A stretch of 64,000 bases of DNA from Flavilitoribacter nigricans DSM 23189 = NBRC 102662 (GTDB taxonomy: Bacteria > Bacteroidota > Bacteroidia > Chitinophagales > Saprospiraceae): assembly GCF_002646595.1 (NCBI RefSeq), contig NZ_PDUD01000036.1, positions 78,858 through 142,857 of the forward strand, given 5' to 3'. The notes under the pieces are model-generated. The model saw only the letters and a list, made by a program, of their open reading frames with translations, was not told where the DNA came from and did no database searches. The position numbers were made by a program, and so were the translations under genes. Shown here one piece after another: positions 17,853 to 24,901 of this stretch. Position 1 is the first letter of the stretch. Each line of letters opens with the position of its first letter.

Positions 17853-18341
17853 CTAATTTTCCACCGTATAGCTGGCCAGTTTCACCGTGGCGCTGGGGCG
17901 TAATTTTTTAGGCGCCAGCTCCTCCTCCTTACTCGGGCACTGCTTTTTCTTCAGGCTTTCCCGGCAGGCGGTGAGTTTTTTCTGTTCTTCCTTTAGCTGG
18001 GAAGAACAGGGTTTCTTTGCGGTTGCACTGCTGCCGGAAGTAAGACCGGGATAAGAATTGATGAAGGTCTCTCCCAGCTGATCGATCGTTACGTTGTTGT
18101 AATAACCGCTGCTTCCGACTTTGGTGTCCTGCGGGCTCTGGTTGATCCGCTTCTCTTCTTTATCACAGGGCTTTTTGGCGGCGGACCGGGCTTCGGCCAC
18201 CTTCACCGGGGCCATATTCAGGGCCAGTAAGGTGCTGGAACATTTGCCCGCCTTACTCTGGCTGAACAGATGAAACCCATTGGTTCCGGATAACAATAAG
18301 AAGGTGAAAAGACCCGCGATAAAAAAAGTGTGCTTATTCAT
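17853..18341 (-). CDS. Small secreted Lys/Ser-rich protein of unknown function
   Basis: A 162-residue exported protein with an N-terminal hydrophobic signal (FFIAGLFTFLLLSGTNGFHLFS). The mature part is polar, Lys/Ser-rich and low in complexity, with six cysteines, several in KPC or KxCP contexts (KKPCDKEEK, KKPCSSQLK, KKKQCPSKE), suggesting disulfides. No domain is recognised. The start codon is only 18 bp from a 163-bp MITE-like hairpin (18360-18522), so the element must supply or replace its promoter region. Confidence 0.6.
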   Translation of the reverse strand: MNKHTFFIAGLFTFLLLSGTNGFHLFSQSKAGKCSSTLLALNMAPVKVAEARSAAKKPCDKEEKRINQSPQDTKVGSSGYYNNVTIDQLGETFINSYPGLTSGSSATAKKPCSSQLKEEQKKLTACRESLKKKQCPSKEEELAPKKLRPSATVKLASYTVEN

Positions 18342-18359
18342 GACAAAGAAGTTGTCTTA

Positions 18360-18522
18360 GAACATGTTTAAGTTTTGGTCTTTGAGGCGAGAATTGTTCA
18401 TTTTTTGCTGAAACGAGGCGGGAAAAGTGGATGATAGCCTCAGCTATCAAGCCGCTTTTTCTAACGAAGTGTCAGCAGGAAAGGGATATTCACAGCCCAA
18501 TTACTAAAATTTAAACACGTTC
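18360..18522. mobile_element. MITE-like palindromic element, copy 1
   Basis: A 163-bp non-coding element. Imperfect terminal inverted repeats read GAACATGTTTAAGTTTT at the left and AAAATTTAAACACGTTC at the right. Direct repeats TTA flank it (18357-18359, 18523-18525). A hairpin, GATAGC-CTCA-GCTATC, sits exactly at its centre. A second element of the same architecture and 161 bp lies at 56535-56695 with TCA duplications. TNA 3-bp duplications are typical of IS5/IS1031-group transposases, but no transposase gene is in the window. Confidence 0.65.
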
Positions 18523-18603
18523 TTATATTTCGGTCCGGCTAAGATAGTGAACATTATCACCATTTCTGTTATGGAAAGCTTAATATTCTCTTAAAGGGAA
18601 AAG

Positions 18604-18629
18604 GCATCCGGCCTCGCAGGACCGGATGC
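18604..18629 (-). terminator. Hairpin downstream of the putative 79-codon gene
   Basis: Perfect 8-bp GC-rich arms (GCATCCGG and CCGGATGC) enclose a 10-nt loop. On the minus strand they are followed by CTTTTCCCTTTAA, a weak U-tract, which suits a terminator for a minus-strand transcript. Confidence 0.5.
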
Positions 18630-18765
18630 AGTTCTCGATGGCCGCAACAGCCATCTTTTCACGAAAAATTAGCTCTTTACATTTACTTTTTATCAGTTGC
18701 CGGAACAACCTAAAAGGCATTAGGTAAAGACGATACATTCAGTGGGATGTGGATCTTTAGAGCGC

Positions 18766-19005
18766 TCAGGGGAAAATGATCGGATGCGTAGTGGCCCGGG
18801 CCTCGGGCAATTCGCATAATATTGTCTGCCCGTCTTCGGGCGGCCAAATCGGTTTTTCCTTGTCAATCCCCTTATGTATAGGTATAAAAGTTGGCGATGC
18901 TGAAGCCATTACCGAAAATGGGGTGACCACCGATAGTAAAAAGAAGCAAAACAGGATATTGGCGAGTCGTCGGGGCTGTTCTGGCGTGGAGGAACGTAAA
19001 TTCAT
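18766..19005 (-). CDS. Putative short secreted peptide
   Basis: A 79-codon frame with a basic N-terminus and a hydrophobic stretch (ANILFCFFLLSVVTPFSVMASA) like a signal peptide, followed by a ~40-residue polar tail containing one cysteine. A hairpin with a weak U-tract lies 140 bp downstream. No family is recognised. A frame of nearly equal length runs on the opposite strand (18776-19012) but lacks a signal peptide. Real gene status is uncertain. Confidence 0.35.
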   Translation of the reverse strand: MNLRSSTPEQPRRLANILFCFFLLSVVTPFSVMASASPTFIPIHKGIDKEKPIWPPEDGQTILCELPEARATTHPIIFP

Positions 19006-19012
19006 TTCGTAA

Positions 19013-19433
19013 AATTTCCAGGGTTAATAATTAAGGTTGAGCATACCGGAACTATCCGGATGACCGGTTCGGGCATTCGTCCGGGACCAGGCGAAGCGCG
19101 CTCCGCAGTATCGGACCCGTGATTTCCAGTATGTATTCGGTGGTGTTGCTAAAGTGTTTGAAGCAGTTGGTTGGCCTAAGGTCTGTTGCCGATCAACCGA
19201 CCGTGGATCTGGGACAGCGGATAGACTGGCGCTCCAAGGCAGAGCTTGCCCAAAGGTCTTTGAACCAGATCAATACGTCGGAAGGTGACTGATCCTCAGC
19301 GTTTAGATCAAATCACTATTTTAAAATTACCGTATTTAATAATGTGATAAGGGCTTATTTGATAAGGTGGGATAAATGGGGAAATATTTTATATCTGAAA
19401 AACTAATGATCTTATGATCTGATAATTTGATGA
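19013..19433. other. Gene-free stretch of about 420 bp with GATGATC-rich end
   Basis: No coding frame or RNA gene was recognised. At its right end (19404-19438) lies a sequence made of ATGATC/TGATAATTTGATGATT words, clearly related to the perfect palindrome at 11508-11548. The left part has short GC-rich inverted segments but no clear terminator. Confidence 0.4.
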
Positions 19434-19988
19434 TTAAACTTCCTTTTCCACTTCAATATACCGCGCGGGCACGTGTTCGGTGAGCCAGACTCCGTTGGGC
19501 GTATGGAAGAACTCGAGTCCGTCGCGATGCATCTGGCCGGTATTGATCTCCAGGATGACCAGTTTCCCGTGTCGTCGGCCCACCTGACTGGCCGTTTCCC
19601 GGTCGCCGCTGAGATGAACGTGATGGCGTTGTTGTTTGAGCAGCCCTTTCTCCAGGATACTGTCCAGAAAGCGTTCGGCGGTACCGTGGTACAAGTGGGC
19701 GGGTGGCGTTTCCGGTGCATAATCCAGTAGAATAGGCACGGAATGCCCCTGGTTGGCCCGGATCTGCTTGCCGTCCTGGCTCAGGATGTAACGCTGTTTA
19801 TTATTGGTAGCAATAATGGCCTGCAGGGTAGCTTCATCGATGGCTTTACCGTGGGCCAGGCACTGGGTGAGGAGGGTCTGCACATCGACCCAGCCGCGGG
19901 GATCGAGTTGGATACCGATCACTTCCGGTTTGTGGCGCAGGACGAGGCTGAGGAATTTTCCGAGGTGTTTTAGTTTGGGATCTTGCAT
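19434..19988 (-). CDS. kptA: RNA 2'-phosphotransferase (Tpt1/KptA)
   Basis: A 184-residue member of the Tpt1/KptA family, which transfers an internal RNA 2'-phosphate to NAD+. The N-terminal winged helix shows KFLSLVLRHKPEVIGI and LDPRGWVDVQTLL. The ADP-ribosyltransferase half shows RYILSQDGKQIRANQGHS, YHGTAERFLDSILEKGL and HHVHLSGDRETASQVGRRHG. The Arg-His-Arg-Arg catalytic set is consistent with those positions. An alternative start at 20012 adds eight residues. Bacterial KptA has no established RNA substrate. The intron in the nearby initiator tRNA would not generate a 2'-phosphate, so closeness is not evidence of a link. Confidence 0.93.
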   Translation of the reverse strand: MQDPKLKHLGKFLSLVLRHKPEVIGIQLDPRGWVDVQTLLTQCLAHGKAIDEATLQAIIATNNKQRYILSQDGKQIRANQGHSVPILLDYAPETPPAHLYHGTAERFLDSILEKGLLKQQRHHVHLSGDRETASQVGRRHGKLVILEINTGQMHRDGLEFFHTPNGVWLTEHVPARYIEVEKEV

Positions 19989-20049
19989 GAGTTTTAGCAA
20001 TAACAATTCCAATGCTTGGGAAAAAGTTCCGTACCGGAAAATAGGAGAC

Positions 20050-20090
20050 AGCCGGGAAGACGTAATCGACCTTTGATCGTCTTCCCGGCT
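20050..20090 (-). terminator. Hairpin terminator of the metalloprotease gene
   Basis: The perfect 13-bp GC-rich arms AGCCGGGAAGACG (20050-20062) and CGTCTTCCCGGCT (20078-20090) lie 18 bp beyond the protease stop on the minus strand. There is no strong U-tract. Confidence 0.65.
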
Positions 20091-20107
20091 GCCGCCTGGT
20101 CAACTGC

Positions 20108-22540
20108 TTATTCGCCGCAACCGATCGGAGAACCGTCGGGCAGAGATGGCGCTTCCGGTACCTTAAATTCATCCGGAGCGTCCTTGAAGCGGCTGATCTG
20201 CTGGAGCAGATAGGTTACGTGGGCTTTCGAAGCGGCATCGCTTCTCTGGTCCATAAAGCCTTTCATATCCGCCTCGAGTTCGGTGATCTTGTACAGCGCC
20301 GCGGCGCTTACCTGTTGCATGATCGACTTATCCCCGGCCAGTTGCAGCAGATGATTGAGCGTACTTTTCTGGACGATCCGCTTGATCTCCATCGCCATAG
20401 CCGAATTGGCCGTCTGGCTGATCGTTGATTGCGTCAGTTCATTCAGCAGATCGTGCAGAGACATCCGCTGCGCGTCGCGGGCGTGGTGCTCCACTACGCG
20501 GGCCAGTCGCTGGGGTTCCAGGAGGAAGTTCAGCGTATGCTCGATGGAACTTTCCGCTGCTGCCAGCGGATCGAAAGTCAGTCCGGTGTGGATCTTGAAA
20601 AGTTCGCGGTCCCGGCTGTAGCCCATGGGCTGGGGCGGGATCAGATCGATCACTGATTGGGGGATGGCCAGGAATTCCGGATCCAGCGTTGCCAGCAAAG
20701 CATTCAGGGCTTTGCGTTGTTCGGCATCCGCCACCATTTCGTTGGTTGGCTGTCCGTCGCCGCGGACGGCGTAGGTATAGTTCACTCCGCCGATCACTTT
20801 GGAAACGCCTTCTACCTGGTAGCGGTGGGCCAGATAAAGCGGCACCAACACGTTTTCCAGGGTGGCCATGGGAGCGCCCGGAGCAATGTTCTTTTCGGAA
20901 AACTTGGAGAGCGCCTTTTTACGTACGGCCGTAAGGCGTTCCAGTTCGGCAACCGCCGAGCTGCCGTTGTCCCAGAGGTGGGCTACCGGGTGGGCTCCCC
21001 CCGCCGGGCGGGCATCGCGATCGGAAATGAATTTCAGTCCCAGGCGGATATTTTCGGCCAGGATCTCCTGCAGTTTCGCCGGTTCATCGGTGCCGTCCGG
21101 AAAATCCGAATAGCCGTAGATGATCATACGTTTATCCCAATCACCGATGCCGACATCGTAGGCCTGGGAGAAGTCGATCTCTCCTTTGTCATCCAGTGCA
21201 ATATAGGGGTGAGGATAATCCATTACGCTGGCGCGGTCGTTGTAGCTGGCCGCAAAGTTGTGAGTCAGGCCGATGGTATGGCCGACCTCATGGGCCGACA
21301 ACTGGCGCAGACGGGCCAGGGCCATTTCCAGCAGACGGGGATCCGCCTCCGCTCCGTCGGCATAAGCTTCCACGAGCCCCTGGGCGATCAGGAAGTCCTG
21401 ACGTACCCGCAGAGAGCCGAGCAGTACGTGCCCTTTGATGATCTCACCGGTGCGGGGGTCCACAACGGAGCTACCGTAGCTCCAGCCCCGGGTAGAGCGG
21501 TGCACCCAGTTGATCATATTGTAGCGCACGTCCATCGGATCCGCACCATCGGGCAGTACTTTTACCTGGAAGGCATCTTTGTACCCGGCTGCTTCGTAGG
21601 CCTGATTCCACCAGCGGGCCCCTTCGAGCAGGGCGGAGCGAATGGGTTCCGGAGTACCGTTGTCGAGATAATAGACGATGGGTTCGACGGCTTCGCTCAC
21701 CGCGGTATTCGGGTTCTTCTTTTCCAGTCGGTGGCGCAGAATGAACCGCTTTACCAGCGGCTGATCGATCGGGGTGGCATAATCGTAGTAACTCGTGGGA
21801 ATGAAACCACTGCGCGGATCAAAGATGCGCGGTTGGTAATTATCGTCCGGCAGTTCCACGAAAGAATGATGCTGGCGAACGGTTACCGCATCCGCTGTCG
21901 GCGTGACCGAGCGAATATACCCCCCGGAGGCATCCCCGGTGAAAGTTGTGATGGCTTCAAATTCTGAGTTTTTCGGGAAGTTCTTGGTGCGTTCAAGGTA
22001 AATGGCCGAGCGGCTGGCGTCGATCTTGAAGGTGCCCTGTTTGTTGCGTTTCAGCCGATCGGCAACGCCGTGGGCATCACTCAGCAAGAGGGGCGTAATG
22101 TCGATGAGTACCTTGCCGTCGGTTTCGGCTTCCACTTTAAAGCCCCAGATCACGGAGCTGGCAAAGGCTTCGGCAACCGATTCGCGTTCGGCGGCCATTT
22201 CGCTCACCGCCCGGAATTTATAGTTGGGTTGCACCATAAGTACTTTCGGGCCACTGCGGGTGAATTTCACCACGCGGTCATTGCCCAACTGGTTTCGGTC
22301 CAGACCGATATCATTGGAGCCGATCCCGGCTGATAGCGAATTGATATACAAAAACTCGCTATCCCAGTTCTCCACTTCCAGCCAGATCTTTCCTCCTTTT
22401 TCGTCCCAGTAGTATTTGAAAAAGCCCTCGTAGGCTTGTAAGGATTCGGTCTTTTTGGCGATGGTCGGTGTTTCGGAATCTTTTTGTGCCGACAGGTTGA
22501 TGGTCAGCAACAAAAAGAAAATTAGCGTTAACTGTCGCAT
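20108..22540 (-). CDS. Secreted zinc-dependent metalloprotease (DUF5117/DUF4953)
   Basis: An 810-residue exported protease. After a signal peptide (MRQLTLIFFLLLTINLSAQ) comes a DUF5117-like region, DUF5118-like strands, then a metzincin-type catalytic site HEVGHTIGLTHN (~residue 416), which fits HExxHxxGxxH, and a Met-turn segment SVMDYPHP about 20 residues later. The C-terminal ~250 residues are helical (DUF4953). Such proteins are abundant in Bacteroidota, probably periplasmic or outer-membrane lipid-facing proteases. There is no T9SS CTD. A hairpin follows the gene, and the 260-bp upstream region is shared divergently with the thioredoxin/MsrA-like gene. Confidence 0.93.
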   Translation of the reverse strand: MRQLTLIFFLLLTINLSAQKDSETPTIAKKTESLQAYEGFFKYYWDEKGGKIWLEVENWDSEFLYINSLSAGIGSNDIGLDRNQLGNDRVVKFTRSGPKVLMVQPNYKFRAVSEMAAERESVAEAFASSVIWGFKVEAETDGKVLIDITPLLLSDAHGVADRLKRNKQGTFKIDASRSAIYLERTKNFPKNSEFEAITTFTGDASGGYIRSVTPTADAVTVRQHHSFVELPDDNYQPRIFDPRSGFIPTSYYDYATPIDQPLVKRFILRHRLEKKNPNTAVSEAVEPIVYYLDNGTPEPIRSALLEGARWWNQAYEAAGYKDAFQVKVLPDGADPMDVRYNMINWVHRSTRGWSYGSSVVDPRTGEIIKGHVLLGSLRVRQDFLIAQGLVEAYADGAEADPRLLEMALARLRQLSAHEVGHTIGLTHNFAASYNDRASVMDYPHPYIALDDKGEIDFSQAYDVGIGDWDKRMIIYGYSDFPDGTDEPAKLQEILAENIRLGLKFISDRDARPAGGAHPVAHLWDNGSSAVAELERLTAVRKKALSKFSEKNIAPGAPMATLENVLVPLYLAHRYQVEGVSKVIGGVNYTYAVRGDGQPTNEMVADAEQRKALNALLATLDPEFLAIPQSVIDLIPPQPMGYSRDRELFKIHTGLTFDPLAAAESSIEHTLNFLLEPQRLARVVEHHARDAQRMSLHDLLNELTQSTISQTANSAMAMEIKRIVQKSTLNHLLQLAGDKSIMQQVSAAALYKITELEADMKGFMDQRSDAASKAHVTYLLQQISRFKDAPDEFKVPEAPSLPDGSPIGCGE

Positions 22541-22801
22541 ACTAGTTCATTTAAATTTACAGGCATGATGGGAATGCCGGACAAGATAAGAAGTTTTGAA
22601 AGGGTTTGGGTGCGGACAAACCACGGTTTTGCAAAAAAGATAGCCGAAGGGCCGGGAAACATAGCGGCCGGATTTTTCGTATTTTAGGTAGCGGAAATGA
22701 TGGCTTCGGGCGATGGTTTTTTCCAAACTACAGCTATCAGACTTTCCTGCAAGTCCCTTACCCCGATATGGGGACAAATTTGACAAGTAAAAAAATCGAT
22801 C

Positions 22802-23797
22802 ATGAAATACTTAACGTATATATTCCTGGCCTTCCTGATCCCGAATCTGTCTGTTAGCCAAAATCCCGTTGAACTCGGCAAGGTCAAGTGGCTGCGCAAT
22901 TACGATCAGGCGCTGCAGGAAAGCCAGGAACAGCAGAAACCTGTCTTTATTCTCTTTCAGGAAGTACCGGGCTGTGCCACCTGCCGGACGTACGGCCAGA
23001 ATGTGCTGAGTCATCCATTGATCGTAGAGGCGATCGAAACGTCCTTCATTCCCCTGGCGATCTACAACAATAAAGGTGGCGCCGATAAAAAGGTACTGGA
23101 CCGGTACCACGAACCCGCCTGGAACAATCCCGTGGTGCGCATGGTCAATCAGCGCGGGGAGGACCTGATGCCCCGGATCAGCGGAGATTATTCCGCACTG
23201 GGTGTAGCCGAAAGAATGGTCTACGCGCTGCAACGCGCCAACCGGGAAGTACCTTTGTATCTGCAATTACTCCGGGATGAACTGCGCGCCCGCCGGGAAG
23301 GCACCAGTAAAGCTACCTTTGCCATGTATTGCTTCTGGACGGGAGAAAAACAATACGGTCAACTGGAGGGCGTAGTCAGCACCCGCGCCGGCTTTATGGA
23401 CGGCCACGAAGTGGTAGAGGTAGAATACAATCCGGAGGTGATTAGCCTGGATCAACTGATCAAAGCGGGTAAGAACAGCCGTTGCGCCGACCGCCTCTAC
23501 ACCCACGATCAGGAACAGACTGCGGCCGGTAGCCGACTGCTGGGCACCAACAAGGTCGCCTCCACCCAAACCTTCCGTTCGGACCGGCAACCTAAATATT
23601 ACCTGTTTCGCTCGCATTACCGGGCCGTACCGATGACGGACTTGCAGGCCGCGCGGGCCAACGCCCTGATGGGGCAGGGTAAGTCGCCGGACGCCGTGCT
23701 GTCGCCCCGGCAGATCGCTTACGCGAATAGCCTGGCCGTGCAGGGAAGAAGTAATTTCGAGAACCTGATCGGTACCCCGATCGAAGAAGTCTGGTAG
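22802..23797 (+). CDS. VPGC thioredoxin-like protein fused to an MsrA-like domain
   Basis: A 331-residue exported protein (signal MKYLTYIFLAFLIPNLSVSQ). Residues ~25-150 are a thioredoxin-like domain whose active loop is VPGCATC (Cys58, Cys61; Cys58 encoded by TGT). This matches the VPGU-type selenoprotein family with cysteine instead of selenocysteine, and with CxxC completed by a Cys where the family often has Thr. Residues ~175-230 look like a degenerate MsrA domain: YCFWTGEKQYGQLEGV, then TRAGFMDGHEVVEVEYNPEVISLDQL. The C-terminal ~90 residues contain a further Cys and a helical tail. A periplasmic redox or methionine-repair role is inferred; the electron donor is unknown. Confidence 0.75.
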   Translation: MKYLTYIFLAFLIPNLSVSQNPVELGKVKWLRNYDQALQESQEQQKPVFILFQEVPGCATCRTYGQNVLSHPLIVEAIETSFIPLAIYNNKGGADKKVLDRYHEPAWNNPVVRMVNQRGEDLMPRISGDYSALGVAERMVYALQRANREVPLYLQLLRDELRARREGTSKATFAMYCFWTGEKQYGQLEGVVSTRAGFMDGHEVVEVEYNPEVISLDQLIKAGKNSRCADRLYTHDQEQTAAGSRLLGTNKVASTQTFRSDRQPKYYLFRSHYRAVPMTDLQAARANALMGQGKSPDAVLSPRQIAYANSLAVQGRSNFENLIGTPIEEVW

Positions 23798-23926
23798 GGG
23801 AGCGGTGGCAGTGCACGTTTCCCGTCGCTCGATTTTTTTGAAATTTATTTTTACTAATAATAGCCTGATATTGAATGCTCTATATTTTTGCCGGGCAATC
23901 GGCTGAAAAATATTTCACGATACAGC

Positions 23927-23957
23927 TTGCAAAGTATTCATATTGTACTTAAATTTG
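23927..23957 (+). promoter_or_regulatory. Promoter for the intron-containing tRNA-fMet
   Basis: TTG at 23927-23929 and TAAATTTG at 23950-23957 are separated by 20 bp, fitting the Bacteroidota TTTG-N19-21-TAnnTTTG pattern with one mismatch. It lies about 58 bp before the tRNA 5' end. The leader contains CCATTCG and CGAATGG arms that could pair. Confidence 0.5.
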
Positions 23958-24015
23958 CATTCCATTCGCAAGAAGCCTGAACGCAGGCAATCATTTTTTC
24001 GAATGGATTTAACAT

Positions 24016-24382
24016 CGCGGAGTGGAGCAGTTGGTAGCTCGTCGGGCTCGAAAGCAGCGATTTGTTGACATTATATTTTACTTTCCACAAAAGTGAAATA
24101 GTGTACGAAAGTACTATCGACAAATTCGTTCCGGGCTGCCGGTTTAGTAATAAGCCGGTGAATTTCGTCAAATTCGGGGAAGCCTGTAGTGTGGTAATCC
24201 CGAGCCAAGTCCTGAGCATTCAGGAAAGGTGTAGAGACTTTATGGCGAACACCCTAACTTTTCAAGAAGGGTGAAGAGAAAGTCCAGACTTGCAAATCTC
24301 ATTCCAATTCGGTCTGAGAGCAGCGAAAGCTGTAGCGGTACGCATAACCCGAAGGTCGCAGGTTCAAGTCCTGCCTCCGCTA
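24016..24382 (+). tRNA. Initiator tRNA-Met(CAU) interrupted by a group I intron
   Basis: The exons are 24016-24048 (33 nt) and 24343-24382 (40 nt), giving a 73-nt tRNA plus post-transcriptional CCA, which is not encoded. Joined, they read CGGGCU|CAUAACCCG through the anticodon arm, so the anticodon is CAU and the interruption lies between U33 and C34. Initiator hallmarks are an unpaired 1-72 position (C1 x U72), three consecutive G-C pairs in the anticodon stem (GGG/CCC), and D and T arms matching bacterial tRNA-fMet (GGTTCAAGTCC). Promoter and terminator flank it as a single transcription unit. If no second initiator tRNA exists in the genome, translation depends on this intron's splicing. 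Confidence 0.9.
24049..24342 (+). ncRNA. Group I intron (IC3-like) in tRNA-fMet
   Basis: A 294-nt intron. The 5' exon ends in U and the intron ends in G, as group I requires. The core matches the cyanobacterial tRNA-Leu intron type: AATTCGGGGA (24171-24180, P4 5' strand), GGTAATCCCGAGCCAAG (Q), the P6 hairpin CCTGA/TCAGG (24211-24224), GGTGTAGAGACTT (P7 5', 24236-24240) pairing with AAGTC (24280-24284), the P8 stem ACCCT/AGGGT, and a P9 hairpin CAGC-GAAA-GCTG (24321-24332). P2 pairs ATTTGT with ACAAAT. No open reading frame of note lies inside. I could not draw the usual U-G pair at the 5' splice site; the best P1 ends in U-A. Confidence 0.88.
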
Positions 24383-24385
24383 CTA

Positions 24386-24423
24386 GAAAAAAAAGACTCA
24401 TCGTTTTTCGATGGGTCTTTTTT
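24386..24423 (+). terminator. Rho-independent terminator of the tRNA
   Basis: The 9-bp stem GACTCATCG/CGATGGGTC with a 5-nt loop is preceded by an A-run and followed by TTTTTT, starting 3 bp after the tRNA. The A/T runs make it usable in both directions. Confidence 0.85.
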
Positions 24424-24453
24424 GTTTTAGCACCATAACAGTATATTTACAAA

Positions 24454-24684
24454 ATGGAGATAGACACTAAACTGAAAGGTGATATAGCGGAACAGGCGGT
24501 GGTGCTGACGGCCCTGGAAAAAGGCTGGGGCGTTTTGCAGCCGGTTGGAGATCGATTGCCCTACGATTTGGTGTTGGATATAGCGGGAAGATTATTACGC
24601 ATCCAGGTAAAAGCCGCCTGGTGGGATGAAAAGAAAGAAAATTATGTCGTAGATAATCGCCGGACCAGAAATTATCAATCCTAA
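24454..24684 (+). pseudogene. Truncated PD-(D/E)XK homing endonuclease (I-Ssp6803I-like)
   Basis: A 76-codon frame matching the N-terminal half of the group I intron-associated PD-(D/E)XK endonuclease family, whose members run to about 150 residues. Visible are KGDIAEQAVVLTALEKGWGV (Glu13), GDRLPYDLVLD (Asp38) and RIQVK (Gln51, Lys53), i.e. the E...D...QxK active-site pattern. It then reads VVDNRRTR and diverges into NYQS-stop where the family continues. The founding member is encoded inside a cyanobacterial tRNA-fMet intron. Here the gene lies outside the intron, 71 bp beyond the tRNA and after its terminator. A 114-bp palindromic repeat begins 10 bp past the stop and may have caused the truncation. 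Confidence 0.75.
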
Positions 24685-24694
24685 ATTAGACAGT

Positions 24695-24808
24695 TAGGTG
24701 CAGCGCACCGTACTATTTTCAGACCAAAGGGATGAAAATACCTAGAGCTACAGCGTAGCGACCTGATTGATCGATGTCGAAAATCTTCAGTACAGTGCGC
24801 TGCACCTA
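24695..24808. repeat. 114-bp palindromic element with 19-bp inverted ends
   Basis: TAGGTGCAGCGCACCGTAC (24695-24713) and its complement with one mismatch (24790-24808) bound a segment with internal small stems: ATTTTC/GAAAAT and GCTAC-agc-GTAGC. It has no coding content. It sits just beyond the truncated endonuclease frame. It resembles REP/BIME-like dispersed elements; no second copy is in this window. Confidence 0.7.
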
Positions 24809-24901
24809 TCACTGAGAATGATTTGTGCAATTCGACCTCTATACACATCAGAATCAATCGCCGGCAGATACTGCGGGCAAATTATCTTGCGTCGTGTATT
24901 A

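Noticed and set aside
18776..19012. A 78-codon plus-strand frame opposite the putative secreted peptide.
   Set aside because: It lacks a signal peptide, family or promoter, whereas the minus-strand frame has a signal-like N-terminus and a downstream hairpin; neither is strongly supported.
24049..24342. The region was first considered as a tmRNA or an unknown small RNA overlapping short reading frames.
   Set aside because: The two flanks join into a perfect initiator tRNA, and the insert has the ordered core elements of a group I intron. No tmRNA tag or its tRNA-Ala-like ends are present.
19434..24382. A functional link between KptA (RNA 2'-phosphate removal) and the nearby intron-containing tRNA.
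   Set aside because: Group I splicing joins exons by transesterification and leaves no 2'-phosphate, so proximity within 4 kb is not evidence.
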